Shown here: one piece after another, positions 55,065 to 62,680 of the stretch
How positions within the stretch are numbered: position 1 is the first letter of the stretch
Layout of the letters: each line of letters opens with the position of its first letter
NCBI RefSeq assembly: GCF_947498515.1
Contig: NZ_CANMKO010000002.1
Span: forward strand, 62,001-126,000
Source: an uncultured Pelagimonas sp.
GTDB taxonomy: Bacteria > Pseudomonadota > Alphaproteobacteria > Rhodobacterales > Rhodobacteraceae
DNA length: 64,000 nt
Reading direction: 5' to 3'
The notes under the pieces: generated by a model
Told to the model about the DNA's origin: nothing
Seen by the model: only the letters and a program-made list of their open reading frames with translations
Databases searched by the model: none
Made by a program: the position numbers and the translations under genes

Positions 55065-56252
55065 ATGGCAAAACTGTCCTCACGCATCACGTCCATCACC
55101 TCCGGCGGCTCCGACGGCTGGGAAGTCTTCTATCGCGCCCGCAAAATGGTTGCCGACGGCGAACAGGTGACGGAACTCACGATTGGTGAACATGATGTGC
55201 GAACCGACAACAGTATTCTTGACGCCATGCACCGTTCGGCGTTGGGCGGGCACACAGGCTATGCTCTGGTTCCCGGCGTTCACGCGCTTCGGGATGCGGT
55301 GGCAAAACGCATTCAAACCCGCACCGGTGCCCCGACAACCGCCGAAAATATCCTGATCACGCCCGGTGGCCAATCTGCGTTGTTTGCCGCTCATATGGCC
55401 GTGTGTAGCCCCGGCGATACCGCGCTTTACGTTGACCCCTACTATGCCACCTATCCTGGCACCATCCGCTCGGCTTCGGCCAATCCGGTCGCGATTCCAA
55501 CACGCGCACGTGACGCGTTCCTGCCATCGCCAGACGAAATAACCAAAGCCTCGCAAACCCATAACGCGCGATCCTTGTTGATCAATTCCCCCAACAACCC
55601 CACCGGATCGGTCTATCCCCGTGAAAACCTCGAGGCCATCGCACAGACCTGCATCGACACTGACATGTGGCTGATCTCGGACGAGGTTTACGACACTCAA
55701 ATCTGGGAAGGCGAACACATCAGCCCCCGTGCCCTCCCCGGCATGATTGACCGTACCTTGGTTGTCGGATCTCTGTCCAAAAGCCACGCCATGACCGGTT
55801 CGCGCATTGGTTGGATCGTCGGTCCTGTTGATGCCATCAACTGCCTGATTGATCTCGCAACCTCAACCACTTACGGCGTGCCCGGCTATATCCAAGACGC
55901 ATCGCTCTTTGCGCTTGAACAAGGCGATGCGCTCGAAGAACAGATCGCCGCCCCCTTCCGTCGCCGCCGCGCCCTCATCCTTGATGTCTTGGCCGAGCAA
56001 AACACTGTGACCGCAATCCCTTCAAACGGGGCGATGTACACAATGCTCGACATTCGCGCCACAGGCCTTTCTGGTTTCGACTTTGCCCAAGCCCTTCTGA
56101 GCGAACATAAAATCGCCGTTATGCCCGGTGAAAGTTTTGGCACCTCAGCCGCGGGTCACATCCGCGTTGCCCTCACGGTTGATGATGCCAAACTGTCGGA
56201 TTCTGTCAGGACGATATGCAAGTTTGCTCAAGAACTTTCAGAGGAGACCTAA
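55065..56252 (+). CDS. Class I/II PLP-dependent aminotransferase
   Basis: This 395-residue fold-type I aminotransferase has the substrate/PLP motifs SPNNPTG (175-181), SDEVY (205-209) and the PLP lysine K239 in GSLSKSHAMTGSRIGW. The start at 55065 follows AAAGGAA. It resembles aspartate/aromatic aminotransferases; specificity is not determined. It heads an operon with a PEP mutase-like gene and a TfoX C-terminal-like gene, and is divergent from GTA g1. Confidence 0.9.
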   Translation: MAKLSSRITSITSGGSDGWEVFYRARKMVADGEQVTELTIGEHDVRTDNSILDAMHRSALGGHTGYALVPGVHALRDAVAKRIQTRTGAPTTAENILITPGGQSALFAAHMAVCSPGDTALYVDPYYATYPGTIRSASANPVAIPTRARDAFLPSPDEITKASQTHNARSLLINSPNNPTGSVYPRENLEAIAQTCIDTDMWLISDEVYDTQIWEGEHISPRALPGMIDRTLVVGSLSKSHAMTGSRIGWIVGPVDAINCLIDLATSTTYGVPGYIQDASLFALEQGDALEEQIAAPFRRRRALILDVLAEQNTVTAIPSNGAMYTMLDIRATGLSGFDFAQALLSEHKIAVMPGESFGTSAAGHIRVALTVDDAKLSDSVRTICKFAQELSEET

Positions 56253-57068
56253 GTGACGCATGATCCCGGTCCCGCCTTTCGCGCCCTGCATGTTCCGGGT
56301 GATCCGTTCATTCTGGCCAATGCCTGGGACATCGGATCGGCCAAAATGCTGGCCGCTTTGGGGGCTCCGGCGATCGCGACTTCCTCGGCGGCCCATGCCT
56401 TTACCTTGGGTCGCCCCGACATGGGCCACGTCACCCGCGACGAAGCGCTAAGCCATGCCTCAGACCTCGTTTCGGCGCTGTCTGTTCCGGTGTCCGGTGA
56501 TTTCGAAAACGGCTTTGGCGAGGCTCCTGAAACCTGTGCCGAAACCGTTCGCCTCGCCTGTGAGGTCGGTCTCGCCGGTATCTCAATAGAAGATACCGCC
56601 CTCCCCGCCGACACCCCCTATCCCGCTGATATTGCTGTTGAACGCATCCGCGCCGCCGCATCGGCTTGCCGCGCTTTGCCACGTGATTTCATTCTCGTGG
56701 CGCGGGCGGATGGCGTTATGAACGGTCAATACGACCTCGCCGAAGCCATCCGTCGCATTCAAGCCTATGAAGCCGCCGGGGCCGATTGTGTCTATATCCC
56801 CATGCCGCCGAACTTCAACGATCTCGCCACCATCTGCGCGGCGACGGCCCTTCCCGTCAATGCCTTGGCCGCCGGACCATTTGCAAACCATGACCGAACC
56901 GCTTTCGCCAAGGCTGGCGTTGCGCGCATTTCCATCGGTTCGGCCTTGGCCCGTGTCACCCATCGCGCCATCTTTGATGCCGCTTCACAAATGTATGAAG
57001 ACGGGATTTTCACCTCGTTGACGCATTCGATTTCTGGGACAAAAGTAGATAAACTTCTAATCAAATGA
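56253..57068 (+). CDS. PEP mutase/isocitrate lyase-superfamily protein
   Basis: This 271-residue TIM-barrel protein of the PEP mutase/isocitrate lyase superfamily starts at a GTG directly after the upstream stop. It has NAWDIGSAKMLAALGAPAIATSSAA (22-46), the metal/catalytic segment SGDFENGFGEAPE, and SIEDTALPADTPY. Characterised relatives cleave or rearrange C-C/C-P bonds in oxaloacetate, carboxyphosphonoenolpyruvate or methylisocitrate; the substrate here is unknown. Overlaps the next gene by four bases. Confidence 0.88.
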   Translation: MTHDPGPAFRALHVPGDPFILANAWDIGSAKMLAALGAPAIATSSAAHAFTLGRPDMGHVTRDEALSHASDLVSALSVPVSGDFENGFGEAPETCAETVRLACEVGLAGISIEDTALPADTPYPADIAVERIRAAASACRALPRDFILVARADGVMNGQYDLAEAIRRIQAYEAAGADCVYIPMPPNFNDLATICAATALPVNALAAGPFANHDRTAFAKAGVARISIGSALARVTHRAIFDAASQMYEDGIFTSLTHSISGTKVDKLLIK

Positions 57069-57406
57069 CCGGCACAGCGATCACCACAATCCGAAATCTC
57101 GGTCCATCGGTAGAAGAGGCCCTGCACCGAGCCGGTATTCCAGACGCGGAAACCCTGCGTGACCTAGGCGCACACGAGGCTTACCGACGGATGCTAAAAT
57201 CCGGCACACACCCCCATTTTATTGGCTACTATGTGTTGCATATGGCGCTTCAAGGGCGGCCTTGGAATGATTGCAAAGGCAAAGAAAAAGACGCCCTTCG
57301 CCAACAGTTTGACAGCTTGAAAACCACGACAACCGCTGATCCGCTGTCTCGTATCGAAAAAGAATTAGTTGCAATTGGAGTTATTCCAAAAGGCTTCAAA
57401 GACTAG
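57065..57406 (+). CDS. TfoX C-terminal domain protein
   Basis: This 113-residue protein contains the TfoX C-terminal domain (NLGPSVEEALHRAGIPDAETLRDLGAHEAYRRML at about 10-43 and FIGYYVLHMALQGRPWND). This is a helix-hairpin-helix-like domain found alone or after a TfoX N-terminal domain; TfoX/Sxy proteins regulate competence in gammaproteobacteria. It has no N-terminal domain here. ATG overlaps the preceding stop by four bases. Position near the GTA cluster is noted, but no functional link is shown. Confidence 0.85.
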   Translation: MTGTAITTIRNLGPSVEEALHRAGIPDAETLRDLGAHEAYRRMLKSGTHPHFIGYYVLHMALQGRPWNDCKGKEKDALRQQFDSLKTTTTADPLSRIEKELVAIGVIPKGFKD

Positions 57407-57807
57407 TTTGGACACACTCCTAGCTGCAAATGCGAATAGTCAAAGGTGAACCAACACCAAAGGCCAAAGGCCAACGGCCAACGGCGACATTGTGCCTAAT
57501 CTCGTTCGGCAAGCTGTCGAAAACGGTATGTCTCATGTCACAATACCGATCAAACACTTCAGGGCATCAACCAAGGCCCGAACCACGCAAACGGGGTTTG
57601 AACGAAGTAACTGGTTAAGCTGAAAAACCGGCAAGTGACCTACAAGAGTTCAAGAAACCATGCCTTTTTCGCGTGATTTCTCCAATGCCAACACATCTAT
57701 AACCGATGAACCCCATTCCGGTTCTTGAGGTACGGCCGATACGGTTCAGTGTCCATTACCGTCTCCATCGGAGTTCGATTTTGGGAAAATCTGCCCCTAG
57801 CGGTCGC
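57407..57807. other. 400-bp intergenic stretch between TfoX-C gene and ndk terminator
   Basis: No supported coding sequence: short frames here have poor composition and no ribosome binding site. The only feature is a small tandem repeat at 57458-57485. No tRNA-like fold was found by eye on either strand. Confidence 0.6.
57458..57485. repeat. Four tandem 7-bp repeats
   Basis: Two copies of CAAAGGC followed by two copies of CAACGGC, head to tail without spacers. It is a small simple repeat in the non-coding stretch downstream of the TfoX-C gene and could vary in copy number. Confidence 0.85.
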
Positions 57808-57838
57808 AAAAAAAGGGGCCCAACGGGGCCCCTTTCCA
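57808..57838 (-). terminator. Intrinsic terminator of ndk
   Basis: On the minus strand GGGGCC...GGCCCC forms the core of a stem extended by AAA/TTT, followed by TTTTTTT (57814-57808). It lies 20 bases after the ndk stop and is a strong rho-independent terminator. Confidence 0.9.
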
Positions 57839-57858
57839 AATAATCAGATCTGAACGGC

Positions 57859-58281
57859 TTAGCCAACCAGTTCGAGACCCGAGAAGAAATACGCGATTTC
57901 GACTGCGGCTGTTTCAGGCGCGTCGGAACCGTGAACCGAGTTTTCGCCAACAGATTCAGCGAATTCGGCGCGGATGGTGCCGGGGGCCGCGTCGGCAGGG
58001 TTGGTTGCGCCCATAACTTCGCGGTTTTTCGCGATGGCGCCTTCACCTTCCAGAACTTGGGCTACGATTGGCGCGGAGGCCATGAATTCACACAGTTCGT
58101 CATAGAAAGGACGCTCGGCGTGTACCGCGTAGAAAACGCCAGCTTGGGCTTTGGTCAGGTGGATACGCTTTTGTGCAACAATGCGCAGGCCAGCTTCTTC
58201 AAACTTGGCGTTGATTGCACCGGTTAGGTTGCGGCGGGTTGCATCGGGCTTGATGATCGAGAAAGTGCGCTCAAGTGTCAT
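57859..58281 (-). CDS. ndk: Nucleoside diphosphate kinase
   Basis: NDK transfers phosphate between nucleoside tri- and diphosphates via a phosphohistidine. The 140-residue protein has the active-site histidine H117 in [19 protein letters not shown] and the N-terminal [13 protein letters not shown]. It is monocistronic with its own terminator; about 230 bases upstream lie between it and the secreted unknown gene on the other strand. Confidence 0.98.
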   Translation of the reverse strand: MTLERTFSIIKPDATRRNLTGAINAKFEEAGLRIVAQKRIHLTKAQAGVFYAVHAERPFYDELCEFMASAPIVAQVLEGEGAIAKNREVMGATNPADAAPGTIRAEFAESVGENSVHGSDAPETAAVEIAYFFSGLELVG

Positions 58282-58513
58282 GGGCTTGCTCCGTCAAAAA
58301 TGTGCGGGCATGCGGCCCGGCGTTTCTATTGCGCGCGCCCTAGCACGGGACTGTTCGTTTGGGAAGCCGTTTCCGACATCAAGCTTTGCACGTTCTGCTC
58401 ACTGCTGGTTGGTGCGCCCAAACCAAGGCCCAGGTTTTGAATTCAGAAGGTTTGACAAGGTGGCCTTCCTTTGACCAACTAAACAGTTGACACCGCATAA
58501 TAGAGAGATTTCA

Positions 58514-58963
58514 ATGACTCATTTTTTTGCAGTAACAAGCCTCGTGACACTGTTCCTCGTGTCAACGATTGCGCCGGCATCGGCTCAGGACACCAAAGAA
58601 GTATCCGGTTATCCAGTGTTCTCTGACTACCAAGAGTTTCGGGACACGCTGGACCCTTTGATCAAAAGCCGCCAAGTATCACAGTTTATGAAACTCTTTG
58701 GAGGCCGCCATAACTACAACCAAGCTCAGTCGGACGATCTGCAAGCCAAAATCAGAAGCGTTCGCCCTGTTGATTTTATCAATGTTGAGGTGATCAAGTC
58801 AGACAACGTATCAGACAATTGGCATCAAGAGCTCTTGGCCTATTGGACCGGTGCAGATTATCTATTCGTGTACATTTTGTACCAACAAAGAGATGAGGGC
58901 CTGTTTCCAATCAGTCTGTATTTTAACACTGATCTCAAAGAGCTTCTGCGCTTGGTGATGTAA
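58514..58963 (+). CDS. Hypothetical secreted protein
   Basis: This 149-residue protein starts at the ATG at 58514 (after AGAGAG) and has a signal peptide MTHFFAVTSLVTLFLVSTIAPASA. The mature protein is mixed alpha/beta with aromatic-rich C-terminal strands (DYLFVYILYQQRDEGLFPISLYF) and no cysteines. The domain is not recognised. It looks like an isolated gene upstream of the ABC-F gene. Confidence 0.65.
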   Translation: MTHFFAVTSLVTLFLVSTIAPASAQDTKEVSGYPVFSDYQEFRDTLDPLIKSRQVSQFMKLFGGRHNYNQAQSDDLQAKIRSVRPVDFINVEVIKSDNVSDNWHQELLAYWTGADYLFVYILYQQRDEGLFPISLYFNTDLKELLRLVM

Positions 58964-58987
58964 CTTTAAGCGTCAATCGCAATAAAC

Positions 58988-59019
58988 CTGCCTGATCCCC
59001 CTTTGGGTGGTGGTCAGGC
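58988..59019 (+). terminator. Weak hairpin between secreted unknown and ABC-F gene
   Basis: GCCTGA and TCAGGC pair around a long loop that includes CCC/GGG pairing, followed by CTTAAATT. Position (25 bases after the stop) suggests a terminator, but stem and U-tract are mediocre. Confidence 0.4.
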
Positions 59020-59045
59020 CTTAAATTGCCTGTTAAAGCCCGCCC

Positions 59046-60899
59046 ATGTTACGCATCCAAGATATCGGTTATTCCGTCGAAGGTCGCCCCCTCTTTGAAG
59101 GGGCCAGTGCCACCATACCCGCAGGTCACAAAGTTGGCCTTGTCGGGCCCAATGGCGCGGGCAAAACCACGTTGTTCCGCCTGATCAAAGAAGAGCTGAC
59201 CCTCGATACCGGCTCGATCTCCTTGCCGCCGCGGGCGCGCATTGGCGGCATCGCCCAAGAGGTCCCCTCCTCTGATATGTCCTTGATCGACACGGTGCTT
59301 GAGGCCGATACCGAACGCGCCGAGCTTATGGCCGAAGCGGAAACCGCCACCGATAGCAACCGTATAGCCGAGGTTCAAACACGTCTGGCCGATATCGATG
59401 CTTGGAGCGCCGAAAGCCGCGCGTCTTCCATCCTCAAAGGCCTCGGTTTTGACGCCGAGGCGCAAAAACGCCCCTGTTCCGATTTCTCGGGTGGTTGGCG
59501 GATGCGTGTTGCCTTGGCTGGCGTTCTCTTTGCTCAACCAGATCTGTTGCTGCTCGACGAACCGACCAACTATCTTGACCTCGAAGGTGCGCTTTGGCTT
59601 GAATCCTATCTCGCCAAATACCCCCATACTGTCATCGTGATTAGCCACGACCGTGGCCTTTTGAACCGTGCGGTTAACTCGATCCTGCATCTCGAAGACA
59701 AGCAACTGACTTATTACGGCACGCCTTATGATGGTTTTGTCAAAATGCGCGCTGAAAAACGTGCGCAAGCCAGTGCCCAAGCTAGAAAACAAGAGGCACG
59801 CCGCGCCCACCTACAAGGTTTTGTAGACCGGTTCCGCGCCAAAGCCAGCAAAGCCAAACAGGCGCAATCGCGTCTGAAAATGATCGAAAAGATGGACATG
59901 ATCACCGCGCCCGAAGACGCGGCCAAGCGCGTGTTCAACTTTCCACAACCCGATGAGTTGTCGCCGCCGATTATCAATATCGAAAACGGTGCGACCGGTT
60001 ACGGCGATGTCACCATCCTGAAAAAGCTCGACCTGCGCATTGATCAGGATGATCGCATCGCGCTTTTGGGGCGCAACGGTCAGGGCAAATCGACTCTTTC
60101 CAAGCTCCTTTCGGACAGATTACCCCTGCAAGCCGGGCGCATGAACAAGAGTTCCAAGCTGCGCATCGGCTATTTTGCCCAGCACCAGGTCGACGAATTA
60201 CATCTCGACGAAACCCCGATCCAACATCTTCAGCGCGAGCGCCCGACCACCTTGCCGCCCAAACTGCGTGCCTTGCTTGCTGGGTTTGGCCTAATGGCAG
60301 ATCAGGCGGATACCGTGGTTGCCCGCCTGTCCGGTGGCCAAAAGGCGCGACTGTCGCTTTTGCTCGCGACTTTGGACGCGCCGCATCTGCTTATCCTCGA
60401 CGAACCCACCAACCACCTCGACATCGAAAGCCGCGAGGCTTTGGTTGAGGCGCTCACCGCCTATTCCGGCGCGGTGATTTTGGTAAGCCACGACATGCAT
60501 TTGTTAAGCATGGTTGCGGATCGCCTTTGGTTGGTCGGTGATGGCACCGTCAAACCCTATGACGACGATCTCGACGCTTACCGCGCGATGTTGCTGACTC
60601 CGGACAAGCCCAACAAACCGGCCAAACCCACGGCGCCAAAACCCAAACGGGCGACGCGTGATGAACTCCTCGCGCTTCGCTCTGAGGTTAGGAAATGCGA
60701 AGAACGCATTGGAAAGCTTGAGGAAATGGCGGACAAGCTATCGACCAAGCTGGCAGATCCGGAACTGTACGAAAGCAATCGCGCCGGCGACCTTGCGGTT
60801 TGGAACAAGAAATACGCCGAAGTCCGAGGTGGCATTGCCAAAGCCGAAAGCCTTTGGGAAGCAGCCGTCGACAAGTTGGAAAAAGCCGAAGCAGGATAA
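59046..60899 (+). CDS. ABC-F family ATPase (Uup/YheS-like)
   Basis: This 617-residue soluble twin-ATPase of the ABC-F family acts on ribosomes in characterised members. First ABC domain: Walker A GPNGAGKTT (about 34-42), signature FSGGWRMRVALA, Walker B LLLLDEPTNYLDLE. A linker with basic helices (about 225-290, EKRAQASAQARKQEARRAHL) follows, then the second domain: GRNGQGKST, LSGGQKARLSLL, LLILDEPTNHLD. A Lys/Pro-rich spacer leads to a C-terminal coiled coil (about 530-615). No membrane segment. Whether it is Uup or YheS is not decided. Confidence 0.95.
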   Translation: MLRIQDIGYSVEGRPLFEGASATIPAGHKVGLVGPNGAGKTTLFRLIKEELTLDTGSISLPPRARIGGIAQEVPSSDMSLIDTVLEADTERAELMAEAETATDSNRIAEVQTRLADIDAWSAESRASSILKGLGFDAEAQKRPCSDFSGGWRMRVALAGVLFAQPDLLLLDEPTNYLDLEGALWLESYLAKYPHTVIVISHDRGLLNRAVNSILHLEDKQLTYYGTPYDGFVKMRAEKRAQASAQARKQEARRAHLQGFVDRFRAKASKAKQAQSRLKMIEKMDMITAPEDAAKRVFNFPQPDELSPPIINIENGATGYGDVTILKKLDLRIDQDDRIALLGRNGQGKSTLSKLLSDRLPLQAGRMNKSSKLRIGYFAQHQVDELHLDETPIQHLQRERPTTLPPKLRALLAGFGLMADQADTVVARLSGGQKARLSLLLATLDAPHLLILDEPTNHLDIESREALVEALTAYSGAVILVSHDMHLLSMVADRLWLVGDGTVKPYDDDLDAYRAMLLTPDKPNKPAKPTAPKPKRATRDELLALRSEVRKCEERIGKLEEMADKLSTKLADPELYESNRAGDLAVWNKKYAEVRGGIAKAESLWEAAVDKLEKAEAG

Positions 60900-60937
60900 C
60901 CCTTGTCCCAGCCGTGTTTAGCGCATAGGCAAACCAC

Positions 60938-61558
60938 ATGGACACGGCTTTTCTCATCACCGCTTTTGCTACACTTTTTGTTGTTATGGACCCAATCGGG
61001 CTCACAACGGTGTTCATTGCCCTGACCCAAGGGACAAGCCCGGCACATCGCCGCGCGGTCGCATTTCGCGCGTGTATCATCGCCGGCGCAATCCTAACCT
61101 TGTTCACGTTTTTCGGTGAATCCGTCCTTGGCTTTATTGGAATTTCCATGCCGGCCTTTCGCATTTCCGGTGGTATTTTGCTGTTTCTGACCGCTTTGGA
61201 CATGCTTTTTGAGCGCCGCACCAAACGGCGCGAAGACCGGGCCGAGGAAGAAGACTTTCCCGATCCGTCTGTTTTCCCGATGGCGATTCCGATGCTGGCC
61301 GGCCCCGGTTCGATTGCCACTGTGATTTTGCTGTCGGATCAAGCGGATGGCTTGGCCGAATTCTTCGGCGTTTTGGGCATCATGCTTTTGGTTCTAACCA
61401 TGGGCCTGGCCTTTTTCCTCCAGGCTGGTCGTGTTGAAAAAGTGCTGGGACGCACCGGCATTATCGTCACCACTCGGCTTTTGGGCATGCTTTTGGCGGC
61501 CTTGTCCGTACAATTGGTTCTGGACGGGTTGCGCGATTTTGGCATTACCGCCGGATAG
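60938..61558 (+). CDS. MarC-family integral membrane protein
   Basis: This 206-residue protein has six hydrophobic helices and the MarC family pattern: MDPIGLTTVFIALTQGTSP near the N-terminus, SGGILLFLTALDMLF in the middle, and FPMAIPMLAGPGSIATVIL later. The transport substrate of MarC proteins is not established. It follows the ABC-F gene by 38 bases. Confidence 0.9.
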   Translation: MDTAFLITAFATLFVVMDPIGLTTVFIALTQGTSPAHRRAVAFRACIIAGAILTLFTFFGESVLGFIGISMPAFRISGGILLFLTALDMLFERRTKRREDRAEEEDFPDPSVFPMAIPMLAGPGSIATVILLSDQADGLAEFFGVLGIMLLVLTMGLAFFLQAGRVEKVLGRTGIIVTTRLLGMLLAALSVQLVLDGLRDFGITAG

Positions 61559-61627
61559 GCTTGCATCCCCCTGCAATCACTCCCAAATTACACATGGGTA
61601 TCGTTTGCGCGCGGCGAGGAGTGTTTC

Positions 61628-62209
61628 ATGGAAGATTTTGAAATCGCCAACTTGATTTATCTCGGGGCATTGGCCGCGGTTTTGGGAAGTTGGTACATTG
61701 TTCAAAACAAAGGCGGGCTTAGCAAGATGGTCCGCGATGCCGCCGCTTGGGTGTTCATTTTTGTTGGCGCACTGGCTGTGATTGGCCTGTGGGATGACAT
61801 CCGTCAAAACATCATGCCCCGCCAAACCGTTATTGATGACGCTGGCCGGGTCGAACTCCCCAAGGGGCGCGATGGTCACTACCGTGTGACCCTAACCGTG
61901 AATGGAAAATCGGTTCCCTTTGTGGTCGATACCGGCGCAACTTCGGTTGTTTTGACCCATGCCGCCGCAGAACGCATTGGCCTTGACCCCGACAATCTGG
62001 TGTTTTTCACCCAAGCCATGACCGCCAACGGCCCCGTCGATACAGCCCCGGTTACTTTGGACAACGTCACGCTTGGCCCGTTTGAGGATAGCCGCGTGTC
62101 GGCCTATGTGAATGGCGGCGACATGGATACGTCGCTTTTGGGCATGACCTATCTGAACCGCTTTGACAGCATTCAGATCAAAGGCAACTTGATGATTTTA
62201 GAACGTTAA
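61628..62209 (+). CDS. Membrane-anchored retropepsin-like aspartic protease (TIGR02281)
   Basis: This 193-residue protein has two N-terminal transmembrane helices (about 8-25 and 40-56), then a clan AA aspartic protease domain with the single catalytic motif VVDTGATSVVLTHAAAERIG (D101) and the hydrophobic-hydrophobic-Gly element SLLGMTYLNRFD. It has one active-site half, so must act as a dimer. The RBS is GAGGAG. The family is widespread in alphaproteobacteria; substrates are unknown. Confidence 0.9.
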   Translation: MEDFEIANLIYLGALAAVLGSWYIVQNKGGLSKMVRDAAAWVFIFVGALAVIGLWDDIRQNIMPRQTVIDDAGRVELPKGRDGHYRVTLTVNGKSVPFVVDTGATSVVLTHAAAERIGLDPDNLVFFTQAMTANGPVDTAPVTLDNVTLGPFEDSRVSAYVNGGDMDTSLLGMTYLNRFDSIQIKGNLMILER

Positions 62210-62218
62210 TTTAGGCCG

Positions 62219-62677
62219 TTAGCTTTCGGCCTTCTTTTCCCAACGCCCTGTTTCCTCGGACCAATACTGTGCCGAACATCCCGCGCCCGTTAACTCTTTC
62301 CACTGAACGCGGGCGTTTTGAACCGCCTCTTGGTCATAGCCGTCGAACAGGATGCACACCCGATCCAGCGCCTTGACCTCGTCGGCGGTAATCCCGGCCC
62401 CATCTACTGTCATCACACAATTGGCGGCATTGGGTGCTTCGGGACCGCAAGTAAGAAGCACCGGTTGGAGCGCATCATGCGGCCCACCGATCTGGCCATG
62501 GGGCAGAAAATCATCCTCCTGCCCAAGCCAAAGCCGTTGATCCAGCCAATCCATCCGGCCGGGATCGGTGCCGCGCACTGCCACCTTCCAACCCGCGCCC
62601 AAAGCCTTGCCCAACAACATGGGCAAAGTGTCTTCGAGCGACCGCTGGGTCAGATGGTAAAAGAACGCGGCCCCCAT
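62219..62677 (-). CDS. holC: DNA polymerase III subunit chi
   Basis: Chi links the clamp loader to single-strand binding protein. The 152-residue protein starts MGAAFFYHLTQRSLEDTLPMLLGKALGAGWKVAVRG and has the family block LWLGQEDDFLPHG and the late RVCILFDGYDQEAVQNARVQWKELTGAG. It follows pepA by three bases on the same strand, the usual pepA-holC pair. Confidence 0.95.
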   Translation of the reverse strand: MGAAFFYHLTQRSLEDTLPMLLGKALGAGWKVAVRGTDPGRMDWLDQRLWLGQEDDFLPHGQIGGPHDALQPVLLTCGPEAPNAANCVMTVDGAGITADEVKALDRVCILFDGYDQEAVQNARVQWKELTGAGCSAQYWSEETGRWEKKAES

Positions 62678-62680
62678 GGG

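Noticed and set aside
57430-57618. A 62-codon frame downstream of the TfoX-C gene
   Set aside because: It spans the 7-bp tandem repeats, has no ribosome binding site and shows unlikely composition; treated as non-coding.
57720-57800. tRNA-like GGAGTTCGATT string upstream of the ndk terminator
   Set aside because: No acceptor stem or anticodon arm can be formed around it on either strand.
58487-58513. A perfect TTGACA before the secreted unknown gene at 58514
   Set aside because: It lies only 27 bases from the start codon; a -10 at normal spacing would fall on the start codon itself, so it is probably chance.
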